Assembly (NCBI GenBank): GCA_035236585.1
Contig: CP141136.1
Coordinates: 55,197,136 to 55,261,135, forward strand
DNA from: Warburgia ugandensis
Taxonomy: Eukaryota; Streptophyta; Magnoliopsida; Canellales; Canellaceae
Direction: 5' to 3'
Length of the DNA: 64,000 nt
Positions 1 through 11,509 of this stretch are shown piece by piece (within the stretch, counting starts at the first letter, position 1; each line of letters starts with the position of its first letter). The notes beneath the pieces were generated by a model. That model was not told where the DNA came from, made no database searches, and worked only from the letters and a program-made list of their open reading frames with translations. Both the position numbers and the translations under genes were made by a program.

Positions 1-1029
1 TAAATCGATAACAAAGAAGGACAGGCTAAGGAAACTGTAGAGGAAAAAGAGGCAACAAAAATACAAGAGAAAGAGAAAAGACAGAACAACCTTGTAGAAC
101 CTATAACAGAGGCACCCTATGTGCCTAAAGTCCCTTTTTCCCAATTATTGAATAAATCTAGGAAGGAATCAAACTTCAATGAGTTAATGGAGGATTTAAA
201 TATGTACAAATCAATATACCATTGCTCAATGTAATTAAAGACATCCCTGCCTATGCCAAATTCTTAAAAGAGCTTTTCACAACAAAGCGAAAGCTTAATG
301 TGAAAAAGAAGCCCTTCCTCACCGAACAGGTGAGCTCTTTGCTTGAACACAAGACCCCACCAAAGTTTAGAGACCCAGGATGTCCTACAATCACTTGCAT
401 CATTGGAGATCATGTCATAGATAGTGCACTTCTTGACTTAGGGGCAGCGTTAACTTGTTGCCATACTCTGTCTATGAGTAACTAAAACTCGATGAGTTGA
501 AACCAACCACTACCACGCTGCAATTAGCTGATAGATCTATCAAGATACCTCGTGGTTTGGTTGAAGATGTCTTGATACAGGTGGATAAGTTTTATTACCT
601 TGTTAATTTCATTATGCTAGACACCCAACTTGTATCAGATCCTGGTAGTTAAATCCCAGTCATCCTTGGACGTCCATTCTTGGCAATGTTTAACGCCATT
701 ATTAATTGTAGGAATGGTGTAATGAAACTCTCATTCAGCAACATGAAAGTTAAGCTTAATGTCTTTAATGCCGATCAACAACATTTAGGCCTCGATGATC
801 CCTCTGATGTCAACTTGATAGAGAGTCTAATTAATGAGATTCAGTCACCATTGTCCATCTCGGACCCACTAGAGGCTTGTATGATGCACTTTAATGGAGA
901 ATTTGATATAGACAAGTCTATTGAGGAGATAAACAATCTTTTAAATGTTGCACCACTCATGGATACCTCTAAGTGGGGTCCTTATGTGGAACCACTCCCA
1001 CTGTCTAAATGTGTCCCATACCCTCAATA
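1..1029 (+). pseudogene. Athila gag C-terminus and aspartic protease region, decayed
   Basis: The first 220 bases encode a charged Glu/Lys-rich gag tail followed by a PYVPKVPFSQLL-like segment. In the next frame (from about 212) comes the conserved stretch with YAKFLKELFTTKRKLNVKKK and then the protease core LLDLGA near 427-444. The usual Asp-Thr/Ser-Gly is Asp-Leu-Gly, as is common in this lineage. The second protease half contains VILGRPFLA near 658-687. Stops at about 482-484 and 649-651 and at least one frame change break the gene. It ends in a stop at 1027-1029. Downstream the frame resumes toward RT. The lineage call is from memory of family motifs, without a database search. Confidence 0.85.
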
Positions 1030-1039
1030 GAGCAACCAC

Positions 1040-1421
1040 CGTCTCTGGACCTAAAACCCTTGCTTGATAACTTGAAATATTCATACCTAGGCCTAGATGA
1101 AAACTTACCTATAATAATAGCATCAGACTTAGATAAAGAATAGGAGGGTAAGCTTTTAGATGTTCTTAAGGAACATAAAACTGCTCTATGGTGGACAATA
1201 ACAGACATAAAAGGGATAAGTCCAGTCGTATGCATGCATAGGATACATCTAGAAGAAAATGCAAAACCTTCTAGGGAAACTCAAAGGCGACTGAACCCCC
1301 ACATGAAGGACGTGGTTAGAGATGAAGTCCTAAAACTCCTAGATGTTTGCGTCATACACCCTATCTCTGATGGTACTTGAGTCAGCCCCGTTCAAGTTGT
1401 ACCTAAGAAATTTGGGGTCAC
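1040..1421 (+). pseudogene. Athila pol linker and N-terminal RT fragment, left of the solo LTR
   Basis: This stretch translates, with stops near 1141 and 1378, to the linker and first RT motif (a VIHPISDGT...VSPVQVVPKKFGVT-like run). That run normally sits just before TVVKNE in Athila RT. The coding sequence stops abruptly at 1421, where the solo LTR begins. It resumes at 4193 without loss of a base once one copy of the GTCAC duplication is removed. A minus-strand reading frame across 1005-1235 is a shadow and is not annotated. Confidence 0.85.
1417..1421 (+). repeat. Left target site duplication GTCAC
   Basis: Five bases GTCAC directly before the solo LTR. They are matched exactly by 4188-4192 after it. 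Confidence 0.92.
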
Positions 1422-4187
1422 TGTGACGACTCGAGTTTTATATGATGCAAATTTCATAAAAAGGCAAGATCTCTTGCTTTAGAAATATGAAATGCATGAA
1501 AATCTTTTGTTTTGGGAAGCAATCTTTTGTATAAAACCCCAAGTGTCAAAACACATTTTCAAATCATATAACCATGGCATAGTTTTAAATCGACTATCTT
1601 CCCAAGAAAGTGTTAGTCACAGCCCCAGCTACAGAGAGTAACTACAATCAAGTAACATTCACTAAAAGATAAGGTAGGGGTTTACTTACTTGTACTTAAT
1701 TTGGATGTTCTCTATCACGGGTGTATCCTGTCCTTAAGTGTTTACTTGTATCTGAAAAATATTAAGGATTGGGTGAGTATACACTATACTCAGTAGGAGT
1801 CTATCACTACTAGTTTTACAATGCATGCTATGTTTTAAACCATATGTTCTTTAAACCATGTGCATGTTTGGACACTCATGTTCAATATCGATATTAAAAG
1901 CCATTTTCAAAATAGAATACTGACGACTTAAAGAATCGTATAATCCAAGTCGAAAGTAACATAGATATCATAAAAATATACTATGATATGCATAAGATGC
2001 TCAACTGAATCCAACTCATGGATCTATGGTTGACCATACTCATGTCATGCCATGTGCAATGCAAGTAAATCCTTAAAAACATAGGGCACACTATGCCCAC
2101 GACCTCATCGCTGTGTGGTCCCCAAGTACTTAGGGACTCTCGGTCATAGCCTCCACGGGGCATATGACACTTCGACGGGTGCCGTGACACCTCCAGTGGT
2201 AGTCCTCGTTTACCACAGCAATTGAAGTGAGGACAAGCCTTTTTGGCATGGTACCCTTTCCACCTATAGTGGTAGAGGCTGAGAGGCCACCTCGAACCTC
2301 TCGGCATAGTGCCCACGAGCTTACTAGCCCAACAGCATCTAAAAATAAAGCCAAATCTCAATCATCGCAAATCATGCAATTTATGCAATCATTTTCAATG
2401 TCCTCTTTGGGTACCTCACACTGCCTGGCCCTCACAACTTTCTAACCATCATTTTTTGGGCACTCCAGTGTCTTTTGGCAACCCTCAAGGATATACAATC
2501 TTCATAAGTCAAAAACTCTATGCATTTCTTTTCAAGACATGCGAGCAATGCATAAAAAACACTTTATGCTAATATCATGTTTAAAGCCATAAAACATGAA
2601 GACACGTTTGCATACTAGTTTTTACATTAACTCAAAAGTAGGTCATGTTCATAAGGATGTAACATAAGTTTATATGTCATAAAGACAGGACATGTAACTT
2701 AAAAACTTAAAACATGCATTAGAAAAGCAACCATGACTCAAAACATGCAGTCTCAAAGCATCATGGGTTCTTTTTAAAAGTCTAGTAGTGATAGGACACC
2801 TACTTGGTTTGGTTGCACTAGTCCCCTTGTCCTCGTACGTTCCTAGATATGGTTTAGAGGAAAAAGGTTAGCTTTGCCTATTTTTATAGGTTCTAGAATA
2901 GTTTACCTCACTACTTAGGCATTAAGGGTTCAGTCCCATGCCTAAGGGCCTCCTAAGGTCCCTAACTGGGCCTTGGTATAGTCGAGTTTGCAAAGGTTTA
3001 GTGGCCCCGTGCCACTATCATGGTTTAAGGGTCATGCTAGCCTTAGATAGGGGCTTGATTAGGTATTTTATAGTTTGGGTGTTTCCACGTCGTCGATACG
3101 GACACAACGCCTCTTGCAGCGCCTCAATCGGAGTCCTAAAACTCAAGTTATGAGTATTTTAGTGTTAAGAATACATAGAAGGCCCGTGCGAGCCCTGCGT
3201 CCTGGTCGAGCGGTGATCGGCCCGCACGTGCGGTGGCATGCTCCTGGGCGTCATCAACTTACGCAGAACGCGTGGCGTCACCATAGCAGGCCCATACGAG
3301 GCGGGCGCCCGGGATGCTAACGCGTCCTGCGTTAGCAGTGCTCGCCCCATAGGGTGCGTCTGCCAATGCACCGGGCCTCCGCCCCTTGTTCTCATTTGTG
3401 GGCGCATCCACAGACGCGCCCGTTGGTTTGCCTTTAACACACTGGGTGCGTTTTGGTTATGTGGTGAGCTGGGTGTCCTTGGGACGCCCTAGTTCGACCT
3501 TGTCAAACTAGAGCGCCCAGGCACCTGCCTTGGGTCTGTTGAGGCTCCCTAGAGTCCCGTTTTGCATGGTTTCTCATGCAAAAACTTAGGAAAATTCAAC
3601 CTAAGACTGAGGGGGAGATGGGTTTGGAGTTGTTTAAGGCATACCTGGTTCGTGGCTGGGTACTTTTCACAGTTTCTCCTCTTGCCTGCCACTCCAAGAC
3701 TAGTTTTTCCCATGGTTTTGGGCTACCATTGGAGGCACCCAAGAGCTCTATTTATAGAGCTTAAGGAGGGTTCTGGAGGGGGTTTCCACTGCCATGGAAT
3801 GGCGGTGGGGAAACTTCCAGAATGGTGGTGGTTTCCCCCTGCACACTGACATTCTAGAATGTCGATGATGCAATGTGTTTGGGAAGAAGGGGGTGCCTGT
3901 ATCAAAACGGGTTCCTGTTTTCTCAGGCCACTTCGTTTTTAAATTTAATTACCATTTTGCCCTTGAACTTCAAAGGGCCATAACTTGCTCATTTTAACTC
4001 CGTTTTGGGTGATTCTAGTCTTGTTGGATTCCTTTTTCTGAGACGCACTTAAGGGTACTATTCTAAGGACCAATTTTCTGGTTCTAGTAAGGGTGAACAG
4101 TGAAATGACCAAAATACCCTTATCTCAAAAAGTGAAATTTTCATTACCAACATGGGATTTCAAGGTTACAAAAATGGAGTCATTACA
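1422..4187 (+). mobile_element. Solo LTR (2766 bp) inserted in Athila RT
   Basis: The segment begins TGTGACGACTCG and ends GGAGTCATTACA, the TG...CA boundaries of an LTR. It is flanked on both sides by the same five bases GTCAC. Removing it plus one GTCAC restores the RT reading frame across the joint, which fixes both ends. No PBS, polypurine tract or retroviral gene is inside, so this is a solo LTR left by recombination between two LTRs. A palindromic TATA-like site lies at 3743-3760. GC-rich CpG blocks at 2090-2300 and 3070-3500 are typical of long LTRs. The family is unnamed here. Two other solo LTRs in the window (35766 and 40352) have similar ends, suggesting related Ty3/gypsy families. 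Confidence 0.92.
3743..3760 (+). promoter_or_regulatory. Palindromic TATA-like element in the solo LTR
   Basis: The site AGCTCTATTTATAGAGCT pairs AGCTCTA with TAGAGCT around a TTTA centre and contains a TATTTATAG TATA-like core. It lies about 430 bases before the LTR's 3' end. A TATA box is expected at the end of U3, so this may be the LTR promoter. No transcript evidence is available here. Confidence 0.4.
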
Positions 4188-4192
4188 GTCAC
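4188..4192 (+). repeat. Right target site duplication GTCAC
   Basis: Exact copy of 1417-1421. Together they show integration by an LTR-retrotransposon integrase into the Athila RT. Confidence 0.92.
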
Positions 4193-5330
4193 AGTAGTCA
4201 AAAATGAGGATAACAAGCTAGTCTCCACTTGCATGACCACTGGGTGGAGACTTTGTATTGATTATCGAAAGTTGAATGCAATCATGAGGAAAGATCATTT
4301 TCCTCTACCTTTTATTGACCAAATGCTAGAGAGGTTAGTCGGATATAGCTATCACTATTTTTTGGATGGATATTCTGGTTATAACCAAATTCCTATAGCA
4401 CTAGAGGATCAGGTGAAGACCTCCTTCACCTGCCCTTTTGGAACCTTCGCCTATAGACGTATGCCTTTTGGGCTTTGTAACGCTCCAACTACATTTCAAA
4501 GGTATATGTTGAGAATTTTCTCAGACATGGTAGAGAGATTCCTTGAGGTGTTTATGGATGACTTCTCAGTATTTGGGTCATCATTTGATGAGTGCCTGCA
4601 CCACTTGAAGTTAGTCCTTGTAAGGTGTCAGGAGAAGAATTTGGTCTTAAATTGGGAAAAATGTCATTTTATGGTACGGAGTGGGATAGAATTAGGCCAC
4701 ATAATATCACCCAATGGCATAGAAGTTGATAAAGCAAAAGCGGATTTAATAGCCGACATTCCTCCACCAAGGATGGTAAAAGAAATTCGCTCAAAGATTT
4801 TAGCAAAATTGCCAAGCCCCTATGTAATTTACTTACGAAGGAGGCTACTTTTGACTTTGATGATGACTGTAAGAAAGAATTTGAATGACTCAAGGCGAAA
4901 TTGGCTTCTGCACCTATTATTGACCACCAGATTGGAACACACCATTCGAAATAATGTGTGATGCGTCAGATTATGCCATTGGAGCTATTTTTGGGCAGCG
5001 CATTTATAAACTTCCCCATGTGATATATTACGCTAGTAAAAGACTAAATGATGTGCAACTCAACTATTCCACTATTGAGAAAGAGTTGTTAGCTGTAGTG
5101 TTTGCTTTGGATAAGTTTAGATCTTACCTATTAGGGTATAAAGTACCTCCTTTCCAAAGTAAGATGCAAAACCTAGGTTGATCCATTGGATACTACTGGT
5201 ACAAGAGTTTGACTTAGAAATTAGGGACAAGAAAGGTTCAGAAAATGTAGTAGCAGATCACTTATCCAGATTAGTGGTGGAGTACACTAGCAATCAAGGG
5301 CCTATAACTGAGTCATTCCCAGATGAATAG
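4193..5330 (+). pseudogene. Athila reverse transcriptase and RNase H, decayed
   Basis: RT resumes with TVVKNEDN, WRLCIDYRKLNAI, the palm motif FMDDFSVFG (about 4552-4578) and GHIISPNGIEVDKAKAD. Near 4790 about 16 codons of the FLGHAGFYRRF-type segment are missing and the frame shifts. RNase H follows with CDASDYAIGAIFGQR, YASKRLNDVQLNYSTIEKE and FALDKFRSYLLGYKV (4954-5145). A second deletion after GYKV removes the YTDH-type motif. The frame then picks up [20 protein letters not shown] near 5215-5275. An apparent start at 4152 lies inside the solo LTR and is not an authentic start codon. Confidence 0.9.
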
Positions 5331-5459
5331 TTATTGCATGTTTCCCAGTTACCTTAGTATGGAGATATTGTTAATTATCTTGTTACATTACAAATGCTTA
5401 ATTATTGGACCTAACAAGATAAAAAGAGATTTTTAACTGAGGTTCGATATTTTACTTGG

Positions 5460-6646
5460 GATGACCTGTACTTATTCAAGTACTGTCATGACAAAGTAAT
5501 TAGGAGATGTGTACTGGATAGTGAATATAATCAAATCATTTCCTTTTGTCATGATCATGAATGTGGGGGCCATTTCAGCTCTAGAAAGACAACTGCAAAA
5601 ATTTTGCAGTGTAGATTTTATTGGCCTACCATATTTAAGGATGCCCATGCTTACTGCAAAGCACGTGCACAGTGTCAAAGGTTAGGAAGTTTAGGAAGGA
5701 GACATATGATGCCCTTAAACCCAATCCTTGTCATATGACCTTTAGATGTTTGGGGCATAGATTTTATGGGACCTTTTCCTAATTCTTTTGGAAATTTGTA
5801 CATCTTAATGGGAGTGGACTATGTGTCCAAGTGGGTGGAGGCTATACCATGTAAAACCAATGACCACAAGGTTGTGGTAAAGTTTGTAAAAGACTGTATT
5901 TTTGCAAGGTTTGGTACTCCAAGAGCCATAATAAGTGATGGGGGAAAACACTTTTGTAATAAGGTGTTTGAGAATTTAATGAAAAAGTATGGTGTCAACC
6001 ATAGGATAGCTACCCCATACCCCCCTCAAACTAGTGGTCAAGTAGAGGTATCCAATAGGGAAATAAAGTGAATTCTAGAAAAGACAGACAATCCAAATAG
6101 GAAAGACTGGTCTTTGAGACTTATTGACGCTTTGTGGGCTTATCGTATAGCATATAAAACCCCATAGGAATGTCACCTTACCGCTTAGTCTATGGAAAGG
6201 CTTGCCACTTACCAGTAGAGTTAGAGCACAAGGCATATTGGGCTATCAAAAAGCTAAATTTTGACTTAGATTTTGTTGGAACCCATAGAAAACTCCAACT
6301 CAATGAGTTGGAGGAATTGATGGAAGATGCATGTGAGTCTGTACAATTGTATAAAGACCAAATGAAAGCTGTACATGATCGACATATTTTAAGAAAATCC
6401 TTCACACCAGGTCAAAAGGTCTTACTATATAATTCTAGATTGCATCTATTCCCAAGAAAACTTAGATCTAGATGGACTGGACCTTATATAATACGCACAA
6501 TCTATCCTCATGGGGCCATCGAGATTGAAAAGGATGGAGAAATCCAAAAGGTCAATGGTCAAAGGTTAAAACCTTTCCTAGAATTGTCTGACCTTGAAAT
6601 TGATGAGACACTTTTAGAGGCACCCAAGTATCATGATCCACCTTAG
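5460..6646 (+). pseudogene. Athila integrase, nearly full length but broken by stops
   Basis: The zinc-binding HHCC region lies near 5545-5680 (HDHECGGHF, then CKARAQC, where one spacing residue looks altered). The catalytic core shows Asp in [10 protein letters not shown], Asp in IISDGGKHF and Glu in [12 protein letters not shown], the DDE triad. Stops fall at about 5737, 6068 and 6165. The C-terminal part (6170-6646) is open for 158 codons, with [20 protein letters not shown] and [12 protein letters not shown], typical of the Athila C-terminal domain. It ends at a TAG at 6644. Confidence 0.92.
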
Positions 6647-8434
6647 ATTACCACTCCAGGAGCCTTATAGTATATCATCATTGCACTCATCATTATGTCT
6701 AGTTGATGATGTTAAACTTAGTGCTTATTGGGAGGGAACCCAAGGGTTTAGAGTCTACATCACTCAACTTCCATATAGAATCCTATGTTTTTCAAACATT
6801 GGGGACAATGTTTCATTCAGGTTGGGGGTGTAGATGCACTAGAGATTTTGAATTTTCTTGAGTAAAAAAAAAAAAAAGAAATTTTAAAAAAAGAAAAGAA
6901 AAGTTTTTAAAGTAGAGCTCCCTTATTGTGATGATAGATGGATGTTCAAAATGTAGTAAATATACTGTTTTCACCTCTTAATGGGAATGCATATGATTAT
7001 TTTTGCATGCCATTCATGTGTTGAAGCATTTTATGAAAGTTAATTCTCAAAAACTAAGTATACACAACACATAATCAAGACTAATATAGATGTATAACTT
7101 AGAGACCTTGAGGAAAATTAGTGGAGACCTATAACCTAGTGAGAGTTTGAGACTATCTTCTTTGAGAGGGTTATTAGTAATTCCATAATTTCTTCAATGT
7201 GCATACATTAGTGTGATCCTGTTATCTTTGTTTTGGTTAAACATCAAGAATAAAGAGGAGTAATAGCTTTAATTCTAAAATTTTATTGAATCTGATAGGC
7301 TTTAGGAAACCTAGGAAATGATATAGGCCATCATTGCTCAGCCTAGAGACATAAAGCCTACCCAATATAGTATACCACTAGTTAGCCTATTGAGCCTGTA
7401 AGTAAGCCTTTTCTTTCTTAACCCCATTCACCCTAACCGAGAATAACCCAGTAAAATAAATACCACTACCCATCTTCAAAATGAGTAGAGTACAAAAAAT
7501 TTAAAAAAGGACAAAAAGTCAAAGAAGTGAGAAAATTTACTTGTTTTTCTTCAAAAAAAAAAAAAAAAAAAGCAAAAGAAAAGTGGAAAAAAAGAAGAGA
7601 AAAGAAAAGAAAAAGAAAGACAAAAATCTAAAAGAGAAATTCACTTCAAGTACAAACCAAAAAGAAAAGTTGTCCTAGCAGTTATTCATTGAAGGCATCT
7701 ACTCAATTTTGAACCTTTGAAATCTTGATATATTTTTTTTTTCTAAAAATGTCCTAAGCCTACATTTCGTCCTAAGTAAAGACCTATTGATCTTAGAGAG
7801 GAGATAAAAAGAAAGAATTAAGGTAAAAGACCCCTAATATTCTTGGTGATAACATCCACTCTTAGGGATCACTTTCATTTGTCTCAAGAGCATTTAAAAG
7901 AATTATGTGAACCATCAGCTTGTCGGATTTGGTCACATAATGAGAGAAATATGTTTAACCCCTTATCTGAGAGTTTTATTTCTGAGTGTATACTTGTGAG
8001 GATTTGAGGTAAAGGCATATTTCCAATGGAATGTAAGCATATCTAGTTAGAAGTCAAGATTTATGTGGCTGTACACACACATATGCACTTTGGGGAATAG
8101 CTCAAATAAAATGTCTTTAATATGTGTATGGTGTGTAAAATTGTCAATCCTCTTCATTAAGTTGTGAAAAACTAGTAAAATTGCTAATGGATGAGGATTC
8201 TCTGAGATAAAATAGGGGACTCAAATTATTTTTTTATTTTTTATTTTTGAATTTTGTGGGTATATTCACTACAAACCCTCATGAGGCCTAACTCGTCCAC
8301 TAGGGGTAACCTAGGGGTTCAAGGGCTTGTTGCTTGTACTAAATGCAATCGTGAGTACCTACGAAAGTGGCACCTTGTACCATTTTTGTGTAAAATAGTT
8401 GTCTGCATGTTTTGCTTGGGACTAGCAAAATGCT
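6647..8434 (+). other. Athila 3' non-coding tract
   Basis: No long open frame is present. Just after pol comes a GGGGACAATG and TTGGGGGTG motif near 6801-6830, a hallmark found after pol in plant Athila-like elements. The tract then holds A-rich runs at 6866-6900 and 7550-7640. No env-like reading frame was recognised. Confidence 0.7.
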
Positions 8435-8446
8435 GGTTGGGGGGTG
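8435..8446 (+). promoter_or_regulatory. Polypurine tract of the Athila element
   Basis: GGTTGGGGGGTG lies directly before the LTR start TGTTAAGTG. It is the expected primer site for plus-strand DNA synthesis. Confidence 0.8.
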
Positions 8447-8876
8447 TGTTAAGTGTTGAGTTTTGGCTAAAACACCCCTAGTTTAGCATTCAATTAGAAC
8501 ATCTAACTGTTCAAATTTGCAAAATTTAGTTTGATTTTAAATTTATCTCAAATTGATCATCCAAACCTTAATTTCTCAAAATAACGATTAGATGATCATT
8601 AGAGTTTATTAGATGATTAATGTGCGGTTTAGATTATTTTAATTTAGTCTTTTATTTTACTGATTAACTATAAGAGGCATGGATGGCTATGGATCAATGT
8701 TACAGATTATCCCTCAAGGATCAATGGTGCAGATTAGTGAAGTGCAAGAAGGTTTCTTAATGGAAGAGGATTCCTAATTGGAAGAGTCCTAATTGAAAGT
8801 GGAGTCTAAAAGGAAGAAGTGTCCTAGATGGGAAGAAGAGGAGTTTGTTAGAGTAAAATAAGGAAGGAAAAACTAT

Positions 8877-8885
8877 TATAAAAAG
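8877..8885 (+). promoter_or_regulatory. TATA box of the Athila LTR
   Basis: TATAAAAAG lies 430 bases into the LTR. The homologous minus-strand LTR at 59940-61625 has TATATAAG at 431 bases from its own start, so the position is conserved. This marks the likely end of U3. Confidence 0.65.
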
Positions 8886-9248
8886 GAGAACCATGAAGGT
8901 GGAGGGGTGTTGTGTTTTTTTTTTGGAAAGTTGTTTTGGGAGTTTTGAGTTTTTACTTTCCTGAGCTTTTTTGCTATTATCTTTTCCTAGTCATCTTGTG
9001 TTCATCCTTTTCATTTGCCCATCCCTTTTTCATTTCAAGCACCAGCACTCCTGGTCTATTTTGGGTTTCTTTGTTACCGCCCTTCCAATTCTCTCATACT
9101 CTCTTCCACGCTCTTACTTATCTTCCTATCTCACGTCTCTCTCCATTCTCTCCTCTTAGCCTTATCATCCCCATCTCACACACAACCCACCTCTTCTCTC
9201 TCCCACTTTCCATCTAATCTTTCTTAACTACAACCTCTCCTTCTCCTT

Positions 9249-9399
<151 letters not shown>

Positions 9400-10394
9400 T
9401 ATTTTTTTTACGCACCAGATGAACCAGCTTTTCCCATCTTCCCCTTTTTCTCTTTCATTCTCTTCTCTCCCTTCATCCCCCTGCCTTCAATGCACCTGCC
9501 CACCAGCTAGGAACTCCCTTAATCCCTTCCAGTACAATCACCAGCTCCGGGCAGTCCACTGCACCTTCCCCTCTTTTCTCCAAGTCAGAACCAAATGACG
9601 CCCAGAAGCGTGGAAGTCATCTCCCTTTTCCTTCTTTACACCAGTCTTTCCCAGATCTTCTCTGCTCCACGCGTTATCTCCATCACCCATGCCATCTCCT
9701 CCATTCTCCGGCGTTCCTCCTCTATTCACTGCACTAGGGCCGGTTAGTTGATCTGCACTGGCCTACTCATTTTCTCTGTCAAAACCACCATCTCCGACTA
9801 GGACCCATCACCTGATCCATCATCGGCCGGCCAAGAGGAAGAAAACCTAGATCAAGTTTTCTCCCATCTCTTCTCCTCTTCCTTTCTTCTCTTCTTCTTC
9901 TCCCTCTTCTCCCTTCTTCCTTCTTCCCTCTTCTCCTCCTCCTCCTCCTCCAACTACATCATTGGGTTCTTGTGTGTTTTTTTGTTTTAAAAATTGTCCA
10001 AAAATTCCAATTCTGCCCTTGGCAAATCTGAGGAATTCCAACTCTGTCTTCTTTTTAATACCGTCTGAGTCCTCATTTTATTTCCATCCATGTCCCTGAA
10101 TATTCTGGCTTTTCCTTATCCATGTTATGCTTATCTAAGGACAGTGATATCCAAGACTGCATATTTAGTTTCATTTTCTTTTCTTTTTTGGAATTAGAAA
10201 GTCTGTAATTTGCAGAAGTTAAATAAATCTAAAATTTTATTTTATTGTCATTTTATTTATGTTATATTTGTTAGTTTTATTTTTTAATTGAATTTTATGT
10301 AAAACTCCATCTTTTAAAGTGAGCCCCTATGGGATCGACCCGTATTTGCATAGCTATACTACAATAGCCCGTGCACTTAGGAAAAATATCAACA

Positions 10395-10879
10395 TAGCAC
10401 TTTCTTGGCAAGAATGTCCTACAAAATTTAATTGGAAAGACATGATCATGTGATCTAATTAAATATAAAAAATTTATAGACAAGTGGAACCATTTACTAT
10501 GCATGAAGCAATTTGCGTAGTAGTTTCGTCTAAGAACTTATTGCCAGTACAGCCCACCGAATGCGCTATCTTCCAAAGGATGGAGCAATCAATGGGTTTC
10601 ATAGTTCTAGCTTCTTCTTTTTTTATGAGCAAAGGCACTATAGTTAGAGAACATGTATATAACTATAGTAGCATTAAATTGAATGGGATAAATTGTCACA
10701 AATTCTTACTTCACGCTCTTCTAAACGAGCGTAGCCCAACCTAGATAGGTGGTGCTACATATTTGTTTCATGCACCTTTATTCCCCTTACACTCTTCACC
10801 AGCACATTTTTACATGCGTGATCAAGTGCAATAATTGAATGGTACATGTAATTAAAAGAATGAAGCATCGTTTCTGCAC
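10395..10879. other. No gene recognised
   Basis: An 86-codon + frame (10484-10744) has no family signature. On the minus strand the stretch could hold the decayed continuation of the TnpA-like gene at 10880-11500, but the match is too weak to call. Confidence 0.4.
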
Positions 10880-11500
10880 ATACCTCAAACTCGGAAGAGG
10901 TGCAATTCTATACAAATGCATTCCAAGCCTCCTATCAATGACATCTGAGTAAATGGAAGGCACCATGTACAGCCTTGATAGATCATTAGCTTTTGGAGCT
11001 ATGTACTTGCAAATAAGGTAGTTCTTCCATTTTCTCCATTGCTCACCAACCCCTTCTAAATTGAATGCATCAAATTATTATATTTGAAAATAATAAAAGT
11101 TATAATGTAAATAATACATTTGCTTAATGTTTACATACCTCCACCATTTCCCATATTGAATCTTTTATCGAGGATGGTATATGTCTCCAATCGTCAAATG
11201 TGATAGGAACCATGCTTCTTACTATAGAGCAGAGAAAACTAGTATAAGCAGGTACACTCTCACCAATCTCTTGTCCTCTACTATTGTATTGGATAGTTTT
11301 TTTAATTCCCTTATACTTTTTCTTGACAACTTTTTCCATTGTTGTTCACCCTCTGCCCTTTCTTTTTGGAGTAGTGCTCATGTTGGCCTCTTGTTCATGC
11401 TCTTCAATGTGGCCGTAATCTTCAGTTTGATGTTCTTCTCATTCCATCATTACTACACTGAAGTACTCAATGATATTAGAACAATGACATAAAAAAAAAA
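10880..11500 (-). pseudogene. En/Spm (CACTA) TnpA-type protein fragment, Ptta/En/Spm domain
   Basis: Read on the minus strand, 11339-11127 gives an open segment ending IPSSIKDSIWEMVE. It includes FNxxGQxIGE-like (NSRGQEIGE) and VPITFDDWRHIP motifs typical of the plant transposase Ptta/En/Spm domain. A GT donor follows WEMVE. After a short AT-rich stretch, a second exon at about 11062-10880 reads GVGEQWRKWKNYLICKYIAPK, the next block of the same domain. Upstream (about 11400-11340) a basic KRKGRG-type leader can be read with frame changes. It is either the TnpA gene of the CACTA element to the right or part of a separate remnant. Confidence 0.75.
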
Positions 11501-11509
11501 AGGCTATGT

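Noticed and set aside
4152-4192. Start codon of the RT reading frame at 4152
   Set aside because: It lies inside the inserted LTR. Authentic RT coding resumes only at 4193.
6818-6833. Polypurine tract right after pol as the LTR start
   Set aside because: No TG start shared with the related LTRs follows. The tract at 8435-8446 precedes a start confirmed by two homologous LTRs.
8270-8290. CACTACAAACCCTCATGAGG as the left end of the CACTA element
   Set aside because: It lies in the Athila 3' tract before its LTR. No subterminal repeats follow, and the resemblance to the right terminus is limited to the first bases.
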